A stretch of DNA of 34,305 nucleotides from Paracoccaceae bacterium. Its GTDB lineage: Bacteria; Pseudomonadota; Alphaproteobacteria; Rhodobacterales; Rhodobacteraceae. The position numbers and the translations under genes were made by a program. The notes beneath the pieces were generated by a model. That model was given only the letters and a program-made list of their open reading frames with translations, was not told where the DNA came from and made no database searches. The stretch lies in NCBI GenBank assembly GCA_014879735.1, contig JACSRN010000092.1:1-34305 (forward strand), written 5' to 3'. Positions 1 through 8,169 of this stretch are shown piece after piece (position 1 is the first letter of the stretch; every line of letters begins with the position of its first letter).

Positions 1-543
1 GCCCGGCTGGGCGAGCATCTGGGCACCTATACGCTGGAGCCGCTGCAGAGCCGGGCACATGTGCTGTCGGACCGGCTGGCGCTGGCCGGGTTGCTGGCGA
101 TCTGCGCCCTGCTTCGCGTCACCCTGCCGGAACGCGCGGCGCATCCCGGCCTCTGGGCCGCAACGATGCCGCTTCTCGATTCGCTCGGTACGCCGCCCTG
201 GCCTTCGGCCTATCTGCGCTGGGAACTGCGGCTGCTGGACGAGCTTGGCTATGGCCTCGACCTTTCGTCCTGCGCGGCGACCGGGGCAACCGACGGGCTG
301 GCGTTCGTCAGCCCGCGGACCGGGCGCGCGGTCAGCCGGACGGGCGCAGGCGACTGGGCCGACCGACTGTTGCCACTGCCGCCGGGGCTGACCGGCACCG
401 CGGCCCTGGATGCCGAGGCGCTGGCGCAGGGGTTCCGGCTGACCGGGCATTTCCTGAACCGGGAACTGGCCGAGGGCGCCCATGGCCGCCCCCTGCCCGA
501 GGCGCGGGGCCGGCTGATCGACCTGATCGTCCGGAAGTCCTGA
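1..543 (+). CDS. recO: DNA repair protein RecO, 3' part (5' end outside window)
   Basis: The frame is open from the first base and gives 180 residues before the TGA stop at 541-543. RecO proteins are about 240 residues, so roughly the first 60 (the OB-fold domain) lie outside the window. What remains fits the alpha-helical C-terminal region: a leucine/alanine-rich helical stretch, the RWELRLLDELGYGLDL segment typical of RecO, one cysteine (LSSCAATG), FVSPRTGRAVS, and a C-terminal FLNREL...RLIDLIV helix. RecO acts with RecR to load RecA onto SSB-coated single-stranded DNA in the RecF pathway. Only one cysteine is seen in the part where some RecO proteins carry a four-cysteine zinc site. The assignment rests on family sequence pattern and is fairly secure. 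Confidence 0.88.
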   Translation, partial: ARLGEHLGTYTLEPLQSRAHVLSDRLALAGLLAICALLRVTLPERAAHPGLWAATMPLLDSLGTPPWPSAYLRWELRLLDELGYGLDLSSCAATGATDGLAFVSPRTGRAVSRTGAGDWADRLLPLPPGLTGTAALDAEALAQGFRLTGHFLNRELAEGAHGRPLPEARGRLIDLIVRKS

Positions 544-556
544 CCCCTGCCGCTGG

Positions 557-576
557 CGACACGAAGTGTCGGTTTT
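557..576 (+). terminator. Putative intrinsic terminator of recO
   Basis: Fourteen bases after the recO stop codon there is a perfect 6-bp stem, CGACAC / GTGTCG, with a GAA loop, followed by GGTTTTG. The short stem and four-T run fit a modest rho-independent terminator separating recO from the following transporter gene. Confidence 0.5.
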
Positions 577-615
577 GTGACAGACCTTCCGGCCGGCCCG
601 GGCGTTTTGTGAGCC

Positions 616-1845
616 ATGGCCTTGCGTTACCTACCCCTGCACCTCAAACACGCGGCGACACCACGGATCGAGCATTTCGCGCTGCTGGCGGGGATCGAGG
701 CTTCGGTCCGCGGCATGCTGGTCTCGACCATGCCGCTGGCGGTGTATCAGTCGCTGGGCGATGCGCAGGCAACCTCGGCCGCCTATTTCGCGGCCGGCAT
801 CGTCGCACTTGGCTGGGGGCTGATGGTGCCCTGGGCCACACAGTATATTCCGCGCCGATGGGTCTATACCGGCGGATGCCTGCTCTATCTGGTCGGCATG
901 TTGCTGGCCATCCTCGGGACTGGCTGGTCGATGGTGCTGGCGCTGTTTGCAAATGCCATGGCCACGGCCACGACCTTCGTCTGTTTCAGCGCCTATATGC
1001 TCGATTACGTGCAGCGCGCGCAGCTCGGGCGCAGCCAGTCGGTGCAGATGGCCTATGCGGCCGCACCCTGGTCGATCGGGCCGCTGCTGGGGGTCTGGCT
1101 GCATGAGCACTGGGCGCCTGCGCCCTTTCTGCTGGCCGGAGGGTTCGCGCTGCTGCTGCTGGGCACCTTCTGGGCGTTGCGGCTGGGCAACGGCCGCCAG
1201 ATCGTCCGCGCGCGCGGTCCGGCTGTCAATCCGCTGGGCTATCTTGGGCGGTTCTTCCGCCAGCCCCGGCTGATTGCCGGCTGGTTCTTTGCGGTGATGC
1301 GGTCCTGCGGCTGGTGGGTCTATATCGTCTATCTGCCGATCTTCTGCGTCGAGGCCGGCCTTGGCGACAAAGTGGGCGGCATTGCGCTGTCGCTGTCGAA
1401 CGCACTGCTGTTCGGCGCCCCGGCGATCAACCGCATGGCGCGCGCCCTGTCGGTGCGTCTTGCGGTCCGGGTGGCCTTCTTCGCCTGCGGCGCGCTGATG
1501 CTGGGCGCGGCGCTGCTGTCGTTCCTGCCCTGGGTGACGGTGGTGCTGTGCTTCGGCGCCTCGTTCTTCCTGGTCGCGCTGGACGCGGTGGGCGGCCTGC
1601 CCTTCCTGATGTCGGTCAAGCCGTCGGAGCGGACCGAGATGTCGGCGGTCTATTCCAGCTACCGCGACGTCTCGGGCATCCTGACGCCCGGCGCGGCCTG
1701 GCTGGTGTTGTTCGTGGCGCCGCTGCCAGCGATCTTTGCTGCCGCAGCGGCCGGATTGTTTGCCAGCTGGGCCATCGCCGGGCGGCTGCATCCCCGGCTC
1801 GGGGCCGAGCGCCCCTCGCATGGCGGAGAGGCCCGGACAGCCTGA
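616..1845 (+). CDS. MFS transporter, substrate unknown
   Basis: A 409-residue integral membrane protein with about 12 hydrophobic segments and a break near the middle (around residues 195-220, containing arginine-rich RQIVRARG) that matches the central cytoplasmic loop of the major facilitator superfamily. It presumably exports or imports a small solute across the inner membrane using a proton gradient; nothing in the sequence shows the substrate. The ATG at 616 follows recO by 72 bases and has only a weak ribosome binding site (TGAG), so the start is moderately certain. The gene is convergent with a TetR-type regulator, a common arrangement for efflux systems, but the regulator's promoter is not shared with it, so regulation by that protein is only a guess. 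Confidence 0.8.
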   Translation: MALRYLPLHLKHAATPRIEHFALLAGIEASVRGMLVSTMPLAVYQSLGDAQATSAAYFAAGIVALGWGLMVPWATQYIPRRWVYTGGCLLYLVGMLLAILGTGWSMVLALFANAMATATTFVCFSAYMLDYVQRAQLGRSQSVQMAYAAAPWSIGPLLGVWLHEHWAPAPFLLAGGFALLLLGTFWALRLGNGRQIVRARGPAVNPLGYLGRFFRQPRLIAGWFFAVMRSCGWWVYIVYLPIFCVEAGLGDKVGGIALSLSNALLFGAPAINRMARALSVRLAVRVAFFACGALMLGAALLSFLPWVTVVLCFGASFFLVALDAVGGLPFLMSVKPSERTEMSAVYSSYRDVSGILTPGAAWLVLFVAPLPAIFAAAAAGLFASWAIAGRLHPRLGAERPSHGGEARTA

Positions 1846-1858
1846 CCGGCAACCGGTC
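1844..1858. terminator. Small hairpin between convergent MFS and tetR-type genes
   Basis: A perfect 6-bp stem, GACCGG / CCGGTC with a CAA loop, begins inside the MFS stop codon and lies in the 30-base gap between two convergent genes. There is no T-run, so it may be only a weak bidirectional terminator or mRNA 3'-end stabiliser. Confidence 0.3.
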
Positions 1859-1875
1859 TGTATCGGTCGCCCGGC

Positions 1876-2379
1876 CTATATCAGCCGCTTTGCCAGATCC
1901 TTGATCTTCGGACCCTCGCCCTGCCAGAGGATCTGGCCCTGCCAGGCGACAAAGATCGCCTGCGCCGCCGTGCGGGCACGTTCGCGCTGCCCCAGCCGCA
2001 GCGCCAGCGTGGTTTCCACCCGGCCGCGCCAGTCCGCGGCCAAAGCCATCGCCGCCCCGTCCCGCCGGCCGAGTTCCAGCAGCCGCGGCGCCATGGCCGC
2101 GCCCGTTGCCTCCAGCGCCTTCAGATAGCCCTGCGGACCCTTGTTTGCGGTACGGCTTCCCTCTGCATCGGCCGTTTCGATCAGCGCCAGCCAGCCCGAG
2201 CGCGCCGCCGCGGCCGCCAGGCCCTCGACCGTGCCGAACCGCTGCGACAGCGTCGAGGCAGCCAGCCCCGTCGCAAGTGACAGCGCACCGAAGGTCAGCG
2301 CCTTGTCGCCGCCCTCGGCATGCAGGCGGCGGGCCTCGATCAGGACGGCATCGTCGGAAAGAATTTTTTTGCGCGGCAT
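1876..2379 (-). CDS. TetR-family transcriptional regulator
   Basis: A 167-residue protein with a TetR-like N-terminus: a basic start (MPRKK), a helix (AVLIEARRLHAEGG), and a helix-turn-helix at about residues 28-50 (TFGALSLATGLAASTLSQRFG) ending in the usual RFG..E..L pattern. The C-terminal half is helical and is the presumed ligand and dimer domain; it is a little short for the family (usually 190-210). Its target is unknown. It lies 31 bases downstream of rnhA on the same strand, so it may be transcribed with the ispH-rnhA group, and it is convergent with the MFS gene. Confidence 0.72.
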   Translation of the reverse strand: MPRKKILSDDAVLIEARRLHAEGGDKALTFGALSLATGLAASTLSQRFGTVEGLAAAAARSGWLALIETADAEGSRTANKGPQGYLKALEATGAAMAPRLLELGRRDGAAMALAADWRGRVETTLALRLGQRERARTAAQAIFVAWQGQILWQGEGPKIKDLAKRLI

Positions 2380-2410
2380 TGCTTCAGCATGGACCGGGTA
2401 TCCGGGCCGA

Positions 2411-2887
2411 TCAAGCCTCTGCCGCGCCTTTCACGGCCTTCTTGAACGGCGCCATCCCGCCGCGGGCCAGGGCATCGGCGCGTTCGTTTTCGGCATGGCC
2501 GGCATGACCCTTGATCCACCGCCAGTCCACCTGGTGACGGGCCTGCGCCGCCTCCAGCTGCTGCCAAAGCTCGACATTCTTCACCGGCTTGCCATCGGCT
2601 GTCCGCCAGCCGTTCCGCTTCCAGCCATGGATCCAGCCGGTGACGCCGTTCTTCACATAGGCGCTGTCCGTGATCAACGTGACCGAGGACGGCCGGGTCA
2701 GGCTTTCCAGCGCCATGATCGCGGCGGTCAGTTCCATGCGGTTGTTGGTCGTGTCGGGCGCGCCCCCGGAAAGCTCGCGCTCCTTCACCACCCGGTCGCC
2801 CTCGCGCGCGATCAGCAGCGCGCCCCAGCCACCGGGGCCCGGATTGCCCGAACAGGCGCCGTCGGTATAGGCGAAAATCTCGGCCAT
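2411..2887 (-). CDS. rnhA: Ribonuclease HI
   Basis: A 158-residue protein, the normal RNase HI length. It degrades the RNA strand of RNA-DNA hybrids (R-loops, primers) in the cytoplasm with two metal ions. The four catalytic carboxylates are visible: D9 ([16 protein letters not shown]), E52 ([10 protein letters not shown]), D74 (ITDSAYV) and D138 (ENERADALA); the basic handle-like stretch [20 protein letters not shown] is also present. The ATG at 2887-2885 shares one base with the TGA of the upstream exporter gene (TGATG), which suggests translational coupling and membership of the ispH-lysE-type-rnhA transcript. The same frame stays open upstream, but the conserved motifs start directly after this ATG. 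Confidence 0.96.
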   Translation of the reverse strand: MAEIFAYTDGACSGNPGPGGWGALLIAREGDRVVKERELSGGAPDTTNNRMELTAAIMALESLTRPSSVTLITDSAYVKNGVTGWIHGWKRNGWRTADGKPVKNVELWQQLEAAQARHQVDWRWIKGHAGHAENERADALARGGMAPFKKAVKGAAEA

Positions 2888-3504
2888 CAGGGTGCGCGTT
2901 CCAGGGCAAGGCGAAGCCCCAACGCCGCGAAGGAGGCGGCAAAGGCGCGTTTCATCCAGATCAGCACCCGCCGCGACGACAGGATGCGCTGCCGGCCCGA
3001 AGCACCCAGCACCGCATAGCCAAGGAAGGTCAGGAAGGTCATCGCCGTGAAGCCTGCGCCCAGCACCAGCAGCGACCCGGGGCCTGCGGCATCGCTGGGC
3101 AGGAATTGCGGCAGAAAAGCCATGAAGAACAGCGGCAGCTTCGGGTTCAGCAGGTTCAGGATGATACCGCGCCGGACCAGCCGGCCCGGCGTACCGCCCT
3201 GGGCCGCCGCTATCGTCAGCGAGCCGGTCGATTGCAGTACCGCCCAGGCCATCCACAACAGATAGGCCACGCCGGCAAATTTCAGCGCCTGAAACAGCAC
3301 GGCAGAAGTATGCAGCACCGCCGCAAGCCCCGCCATCGCCACCACCATGTGAAACACCGTGGCCAGCGTACAGCCGGTCGTGGCCCAGAAGCCGGCCCTG
3401 AATCCGCCCCCCAGCGCAACGGACAGGGTATAGACCACCCCTATTCCGGGAGTGACGCAGACAACAAAGGCTGTCAGCAGGAATTCCCAGGTCAGTACCT
3501 GCAT
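2887..3504 (-). CDS. LysE/RhtB-family amino-acid exporter
   Basis: A 205-residue inner-membrane protein with about six hydrophobic segments and the LysE-family signature near the N-terminus ([21 protein letters not shown]) plus the conserved [19 protein letters not shown] segment in the middle. Members export amino acids such as lysine, homoserine or threonine; the substrate here cannot be read from the sequence. The ribosome binding site AAGGACG lies about 8 bases upstream of the ATG. The stop overlaps the rnhA start by one base. The upstream gene is a small ORF and then ispH, so this is probably one transcript of unrelated functions. Confidence 0.87.
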   Translation of the reverse strand: MQVLTWEFLLTAFVVCVTPGIGVVYTLSVALGGGFRAGFWATTGCTLATVFHMVVAMAGLAAVLHTSAVLFQALKFAGVAYLLWMAWAVLQSTGSLTIAAAQGGTPGRLVRRGIILNLLNPKLPLFFMAFLPQFLPSDAAGPGSLLVLGAGFTAMTFLTFLGYAVLGASGRQRILSSRRVLIWMKRAFAASFAALGLRLALERAP

Positions 3505-3505
3505 C

Positions 3506-3625
3506 TCATTCGTCCTTCATGAAGCGATGTGCCGGCCCTGCGGGCCGCATCGGCGGATCGCCGGCCAGCCCCGCAGCCGCAGCCGGTGCGATACCGGCCG
3601 CTGCCGGAGATGCGGGCCAACTCAT
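3506..3625 (-). CDS. Possible 39-residue small protein between ispH and the LysE-type gene
   Basis: This short frame starts with an ATG that overlaps the ispH TGA by four bases (ATGA) and ends one base before the LysE-type ATG. The product is rich in alanine, proline and glycine ([19 protein letters not shown]...) and ends in FMKDE. I recognise no family. The exact junctions are what coupled operon genes show, but the low-complexity composition is also what any GC-rich spacer would encode, and the end of the frame carries the ribosome binding site of the next gene. It could be a real small protein, a coupling leader, or chance. Confidence 0.3.
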   Translation of the reverse strand: MSWPASPAAAGIAPAAAAGLAGDPPMRPAGPAHRFMKDE

Positions 3626-4581
3626 CCCGCGGTCTCCTCGCGCAGGATGCGGGGCACCTTGAACTCGATATCTTCCACAGCGGTCTCCACCTGCTCCACC
3701 GTCACCCCATAGCGTGCGCGGAAGGCGTCGATCACCTCGGCGATCAGCACTTCGGGGGCGCTGGCGCCGGCGGTGACACCCAGGGTCCGGATGCCGTCCA
3801 ATGCGCGCCAGTCGATATCGGCCGCGCGCTGCACCAGCTGCGAATAGGCGCAGCCCGCCGCGCGCCCGACCTCGACCAGCCGCTTCGAGTTCGAGGAATT
3901 CGGCGCACCCACCACCAGAAGCGCGTCGATCTTCGGCGCAATGGCCTTTACCGCGGCCTGCCGGTTGGTCGTGGCATAGCAGATATCCTGATGCCCCGGC
4001 CCGACAATCTGCGGAAACCGCGCCCGCAGCGCCGTGACGATCCCGGCGGTATCGTCGACCGACAGCGTGGTCTGCGTCGCGAAGGCAAGCCTTGCGGGAT
4101 CGCGCACGACAAGCGCTGCCACATCCTGCGGCGTCTCGACCAGAAGCACTTCGCCCGGCGGCAGTTGCCCCATGGTGCCCACGGTCTCTGGGTGGCCGCG
4201 ATGGCCGATGAAGATCAGCTGCAACCCGTTGGCATGGTGGCGCGCCGCTTCGCTGTGGACCTTGGTCACAAGCGGGCAGGTTGCATCCACGGCGATCATC
4301 TCGCGCCGCGCCGCCTCGGCCGGCACGGCCTTGGGGACGCCATGGGCGGAAAAGACCACGGGCCGGTCGCCGGGGCATTCGTTCAGTTCCTCGACGAAGA
4401 CCGCACCCTTGGCGCGCAGCCCGTCTACCACATAGCGGTTGTGCACGATTTCATGCCGGACATAGACCGGCGCGCCCCATTTCTCGATTGCCATCTCCAC
4501 AATGCGGATCGCCCGGTCGACACCGGCGCAAAAGCCACGTGGGGCAGCAAGGTATAGATGCAGGGGCGGCAGGTCGGTCAT
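3622..4581 (-). CDS. ispH: 4-hydroxy-3-methylbut-2-enyl diphosphate reductase (IspH)
   Basis: A 319-residue protein of standard length for IspH, the last enzyme of the MEP isoprenoid pathway, which converts HMBPP to IPP and DMAPP using a [4Fe-4S] cluster. The three cluster cysteines are present: C18 ([12 protein letters not shown]), C102 ([12 protein letters not shown]) and C201 ([11 protein letters not shown]). The catalytic glutamate is in GHPETVG (E132), and the substrate-binding PNSSNSKRL motif follows. The ATG at 4581 is chosen because the conserved [14 protein letters not shown] block follows it directly; the frame is open further upstream but only with non-conserved sequence. It heads the minus-strand group ispH, small ORF, LysE-type exporter, rnhA, and is divergent from the DUF3859 gene. 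Confidence 0.97.
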   Translation of the reverse strand: MTDLPPLHLYLAAPRGFCAGVDRAIRIVEMAIEKWGAPVYVRHEIVHNRYVVDGLRAKGAVFVEELNECPGDRPVVFSAHGVPKAVPAEAARREMIAVDATCPLVTKVHSEAARHHANGLQLIFIGHRGHPETVGTMGQLPPGEVLLVETPQDVAALVVRDPARLAFATQTTLSVDDTAGIVTALRARFPQIVGPGHQDICYATTNRQAAVKAIAPKIDALLVVGAPNSSNSKRLVEVGRAAGCAYSQLVQRAADIDWRALDGIRTLGVTAGASAPEVLIAEVIDAFRARYGVTVEQVETAVEDIEFKVPRILREETAG

Positions 4582-4707
4582 CGGGGGCTCATGCGCGGTT
4601 CGGGCTTCAGAGCTAAGGCCAAAGGGCGCCGGGGTCCAGTGCGGATACCCGCCTGCCGCCGCGGGCGGGGGCTTGAGCGGTGCGCGCCCGCATGCTCTGC
4701 TGCCGCC

Positions 4708-5235
4708 ATGCGCGCCCTGATCTTGCCCGTTATCCTTGCCGTCACCCCGGCCCTGGCCGACCCCGGCCCGCCCTTTGCCGCGTCGGTGGTGGCGCAACTC
4801 GACTGGGGTATCTTCTGCAGCGGCGAAGCGATGGATCGCGCCGCCGCGCCCGACACCGACTCGGGCTTCATCCATGTGCCGCGCCGGTCGCTGTCGTTCC
4901 ACTGGCCCGGTGTGCGGCGGGTGCCGGCCGCGCTGGGGCTGGCCTTCGGGGTCGAGGCGATGGCACAGCCCGGCATGGTACAGCCGGTTGAAATCCGGGT
5001 CTTCCATCCGGACCGGCCGCTTCCCGAACGCTGGGACAGCACCTTGTCCGATACTGCCGCCTCGCTGGTGTTTTTCCGCTTCGACCGGGCCGACGAGCTG
5101 ACGCCCGGCATTTGGGCCATCGAAGCGCATGACGGCGCCGATGACGGCGCGAGCCTCCTGTACCGGGTGGAGTTCGAAATCGTCCCCGCGGAAGCCCTGC
5201 CCGAAATGGTTCATGCCTGCGAGGCGACCGCCTGA
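4708..5235 (+). CDS. DUF3859-like secreted protein of unknown function
   Basis: A 175-residue protein with a short Sec signal peptide ([17 protein letters not shown], cleavage probably after ALA), so it is expected in the periplasm. The rest resembles the DUF3859 proteins common in Rhodobacterales: an early [17 protein letters not shown] segment with a cysteine, the block [14 protein letters not shown], and a C-terminal beta-rich region ending in YRVEFEIVP, suggestive of an immunoglobulin-like sandwich. Function is unknown. The start at 4708 is chosen because the signal peptide begins there; upstream codons give arginine-rich non-conserved sequence. It is divergent from ispH and lies 126 bases upstream of mcd, without an obvious link to either. 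Confidence 0.75.
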   Translation: MRALILPVILAVTPALADPGPPFAASVVAQLDWGIFCSGEAMDRAAAPDTDSGFIHVPRRSLSFHWPGVRRVPAALGLAFGVEAMAQPGMVQPVEIRVFHPDRPLPERWDSTLSDTAASLVFFRFDRADELTPGIWAIEAHDGADDGASLLYRVEFEIVPAEALPEMVHACEATA

Positions 5236-5245
5236 CTACGGAACG

Positions 5246-5309
5246 TTGCGGACATTTTCCTTCGTGAAACACAAGAAGCGCGAAATGATGTTGCGCTGCA
5301 GTTGCAAAA
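5246..5309 (+). promoter_or_regulatory. Upstream region of mcd with repeated TTGC boxes
   Basis: Between the DUF3859 stop and the mcd start there are three GTTGC boxes, at 5245-5249, 5290-5294 and 5301-5305. The last two form an inverted TTGC...GCAA pair (5291-5294 and 5304-5307), and the last reads TTGCAAAA. The CTGCAG palindrome occurs at 5296-5301 and again at 5323-5328. The TTGCAAA core resembles the binding site of RamB-type acetate regulators. No convincing -35/-10 pair was found. This is a candidate operator only. Confidence 0.28.
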
Positions 5310-5361
5310 GAATTACCTCCTGCTGCAGAAACCCCGCCAGGATCCTGCCCCGGAGCGCCCC

Positions 5362-7023
5362 ATGCCGCATGATGGCCAGCCCCTCGCCTCGCCGCTTCTT
5401 CCCGACCTGCGCGCCCTTGCGGCCGCGACCCTGCCTGAGATCGAAGCCCTGTTTTCCGCCGCGCGCGAGGATTTACGCGGCCGGGTGACATCGGGCGGCA
5501 GGATCTCGGCCACGGCGCTGGAAGAACAGCAGTTCGCCGCGCATGCATTGTCGTGGCTGGCCACCTATGCCGAGGGCCTGCGCCAGTTGGATGCCTGGGC
5601 CGGGCGGCTGACCGGCGACGGGGCTTTCGGCGAGATGGAGGCGCTGATCCTGCAGATCGGCTTTGGCGAATACCTCGCCCAGATCGCCGGCGGCATCCCG
5701 ATGAGCCAGGGCGAAACCGCGCGCCTGGCCGACCTGGGCCAGGGCTGGACCCCGGGCGAGGCCGCAGCGCTGCTGATTGCCCGGGGCAACACCCCCGCCG
5801 CACGCGCCCGCCTGGTTGCACTGATGCGCGACAACCACGGCCGCGCCACCTTCGGCGCCACCGGGCTGGGCGAAGAGTTGGAGATGATCCGCGCGCAATT
5901 CCGCCGCTATGCTGACGAGAGGGTGATCCCCTTCGCCCACGACTGGCACCTGAAGGACGAGTTGATCCCGATGGAGGTCATCCGCGACCTGGCGGAGATG
6001 GGCGTCTTCGGCTTGACCATCCCCGAGGAATTCGGCGGGTTCGGCCTGTCCAAGGCCTCGATGGTGGTGGTGTCCGAGGAACTGTCGCGCGGCTATATCG
6101 GCGTGGGTTCGCTGGGCACGCGCAGCGAGATTGCCGCCGAGTTGATCCTGTGCGGCGGCACGCCGGAACAGAAGGCGGAATGGCTGCCAAAGATTGCCAG
6201 CGCCGAAATCCTGCCGACCGCCGTCTTCACCGAGCCGAACACCGGATCGGATCTCGGCTCGCTGCGCACCCGCGCCACCCGCACCCAGGACGGCTGGGAG
6301 ATCACCGGCAACAAGACCTGGATCACTCACGCCGCGCGCACCCATGTGATGACGCTTCTGGCCCGCACCGACCCCGACACGACCGACTGGCGCGGGCTGT
6401 CGATGTTCCTGGCCGAAAAGATCCCCGGCACCGATGCCGAACCCTTCCCCACCCCGGGGATGAGCGGCGGCGAGATAGAGGTGCTGGGATATCGTGGGAT
6501 GAAGGAATACGAACTCGCCTTCGACGGGTTCCGGGTAAAAAGCGAGAACCTGCTGGGCGGCCAGCCCGGGCAGGGTTTCAAGCAGCTGATGCAGACCTTC
6601 GAATCCGCGCGTATCCAGACCGGCGCCCGCGCCATCGGCGTCGCCCAGTCGGCGCTGGAAACCGGGCTGCAATATGCGCAGGAACGCAGGCAGTTCGGGC
6701 GGGCGCTGATCGAGTTTCCGCGCGTGGCCGGCAAGCTGGCCATGATGGCGGTGGAAATCATGATCGCGCGGCAACTGACCTATTTCAGCGCCTGGCAGAA
6801 GGACCATGACCGGCGCTGCGATCTGGAGGCCGGCATGGCCAAGCTGCTGGGCGCCCGCGTGGCCTGGGCTGCGGCCGACAATGCACTGCAAATCCACGGT
6901 GGCAACGGTTTCGCGCTGGAATACCGGATCAGCCGCATCCTTTGCGACGCACGGATCCTGAACATCTTCGAAGGCGCGGCGGAAATTCAGGCCCAGGTCA
7001 TCGCCCGCCGCCTTCTGGACTGA
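5362..7023 (+). CDS. mcd: (2S)-methylsuccinyl-CoA dehydrogenase (acyl-CoA dehydrogenase family)
   Basis: A 553-residue FAD flavoprotein. Residues from about 173 to the end are an acyl-CoA dehydrogenase core: FGLTIPEEFGGFGLS, the FAD/substrate motif AVFTEPNTGSDLGSLRTRA, GNKTWITHA, a long helical C-terminal domain (YAQERRQFGRALIEF) and the predicted catalytic glutamate E537 in NIFEGAAEIQAQ. The extra helical N-terminal domain of about 170 residues (EEQQFAAHALSWLATYAEGLRQL) is the hallmark of Mcd, which oxidises (2S)-methylsuccinyl-CoA to mesaconyl-CoA in the ethylmalonyl-CoA pathway for acetate assimilation. The start at 5362 is supported by GGAG six bases upstream; an in-frame ATG at 5302 lacks one. 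Other pathway genes are not in this window. A broader acyl-CoA dehydrogenase role is possible but less likely. Confidence 0.88.
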   Translation: MPHDGQPLASPLLPDLRALAAATLPEIEALFSAAREDLRGRVTSGGRISATALEEQQFAAHALSWLATYAEGLRQLDAWAGRLTGDGAFGEMEALILQIGFGEYLAQIAGGIPMSQGETARLADLGQGWTPGEAAALLIARGNTPAARARLVALMRDNHGRATFGATGLGEELEMIRAQFRRYADERVIPFAHDWHLKDELIPMEVIRDLAEMGVFGLTIPEEFGGFGLSKASMVVVSEELSRGYIGVGSLGTRSEIAAELILCGGTPEQKAEWLPKIASAEILPTAVFTEPNTGSDLGSLRTRATRTQDGWEITGNKTWITHAARTHVMTLLARTDPDTTDWRGLSMFLAEKIPGTDAEPFPTPGMSGGEIEVLGYRGMKEYELAFDGFRVKSENLLGGQPGQGFKQLMQTFESARIQTGARAIGVAQSALETGLQYAQERRQFGRALIEFPRVAGKLAMMAVEIMIARQLTYFSAWQKDHDRRCDLEAGMAKLLGARVAWAAADNALQIHGGNGFALEYRISRILCDARILNIFEGAAEIQAQVIARRLLD

Positions 7024-7035
7024 ACCGCGCGCCAG

Positions 7036-7070
7036 GGCCGGTGGCGGGCGCGGCCAAATCCGCCACGGCC
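7036..7070. terminator. Hairpin between convergent mcd and the GlsB-like gene
   Basis: GGCCGGTGGCGG (7036-7047) pairs with CCGCCACGGCC (7060-7070) with a single bulged base and a loop containing AAAT. It lies 12 bases after the mcd stop, in the gap between convergent genes, so it may end both transcripts. No T-run follows. Confidence 0.4.
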
Positions 7071-7115
7071 AGCCACGGCACATGGCCGGCGCGTCCGGTA
7101 CAGCTGCGCCCTGCC

Positions 7116-7349
7116 TCAGCGGACGTAGGTCTTCCAGAGCCAGAGCAGCAGCAAGGCGCCCAGAACGGCACCGACGAAGCCCGCCAGCGCCCCCAGCATC
7201 ATCGTCAGCCCCCGCAGGGCAAAGCCGCCGATCAGCGCGCCGAAGACGCCAATGGCCACCGTGGTCGGCACATCGGTGTTCAACCGCATCAGCCGCGTCG
7301 CCAGAAAGCCGGCGGCTGCCCCGATGATCATCAGCGAAAAGAACGCCAT
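7116..7349 (-). CDS. GlsB/YeaQ/YmgE-type small membrane protein
   Basis: A 77-residue protein made of three hydrophobic segments with glycine-rich turns (MIIGAAAGFLATRLMR, TTVAIGVFGALIGGFALRG, MLGALAGFVGAVLGALLLLWLW). This matches the transglycosylase-associated (GlsB/YeaQ/YmgE) family of small inner-membrane proteins often linked to stress. Its biochemical role is not established. The ATG at 7349 is preferred over one at 7370 because GAGGAGG lies just upstream of it. It is the last gene of the minus-strand block, 35 bases beyond the TauE-type gene. Confidence 0.72.
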   Translation of the reverse strand: MAFFSLMIIGAAAGFLATRLMRLNTDVPTTVAIGVFGALIGGFALRGLTMMLGALAGFVGAVLGALLLLWLWKTYVR

Positions 7350-7404
7350 CCGCGCCTCCTCTTCCTGCATCGGATATGGGGACGGCGAGCCCTTCGGAAA
7401 AGCC

Positions 7405-8169
7405 CTATCCCCAGGCTTGCCACAAAAGTCGCAGCGCCATCGCGGTCGAGGTCACGACCAGAAGCGGCCGGATCAACCGCGCGCCGACCCGCATCGCCAG
7501 CCGGGACCCCACCAGCGCGCCCAGCGTCTGCGCCACCGCCATCGCAAGGCCCGTTGCCCAGAGCACCGCCCCCGTGGGCATGAACACCAGCAGTGCACCG
7601 ACATTCGCGGCAAAGTTCAGCAGCTTGGTATGTGCCGTGGCCTTCAGCACGCCGAACCCGGCGAGAAGGACGAAACCCATCATGAAGAAACTGCCGGTCC
7701 CCGGGCCGAAAAAGCCATCATAGGCCGAGACGAGCGGCACCACCGTCACCGCGAAGACGGCAGGCCGCATCCGCTCGGCCCGGTCGAAATCGGACAGACC
7801 CCGGCGCAGGGCAAAGAAGGCGGCGACGGCGATCAGGACGACGGGCATGATCATCCGCAGGACCTCGGCCGGAATCAGATGTGCCACGGCGGCGCCAATC
7901 CCACCGAAAACGGCAGCGATCATGGCCATGCCGATCTGGTCCTTCAGCCGCACATGCCCCGCCCGGCCATAGGCCAAAGCGGCCGTGCCCGAACCGAAGG
8001 AACCCTGCAGCTTGTTCGTGGCCAACGCCTCGACCGGCGAAAGCCCGGCCAGCAACAGCGCCGGCACGGTGATCAACCCACCACCGCCAGCAATGGAATC
8101 GACGAAGCCGGCCAGAAAGGCGGCGAGGACCAGAAAGGCGACAAGATGCAGCGAAAGCTCGAATATCAC
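7405..8169 (-). CDS. TauE/SafE (TSUP) family permease
   Basis: A 254-residue membrane protein with about eight hydrophobic segments. Two family repeats are visible: near the N-terminus GFVDSIAGGGGLITVPALLLAG followed by EALATNKLQG, and in the second half SAYDGFFGPGTGSFFMMGF followed by ATAHTKLLNFAANVG. TSUP proteins move sulfite, sulfonates or other small organosulfur or C2 anions; the substrate cannot be decided here. The start is GTG at 8169-8167, overlapping the stop of the acetyltransferase gene by four bases (GTGA), so it is translated from the serB transcript. Confidence 0.87.
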   Translation of the reverse strand: MIFELSLHLVAFLVLAAFLAGFVDSIAGGGGLITVPALLLAGLSPVEALATNKLQGSFGSGTAALAYGRAGHVRLKDQIGMAMIAAVFGGIGAAVAHLIPAEVLRMIMPVVLIAVAAFFALRRGLSDFDRAERMRPAVFAVTVVPLVSAYDGFFGPGTGSFFMMGFVLLAGFGVLKATAHTKLLNFAANVGALLVFMPTGAVLWATGLAMAVAQTLGALVGSRLAMRVGARLIRPLLVVTSTAMALRLLWQAWG

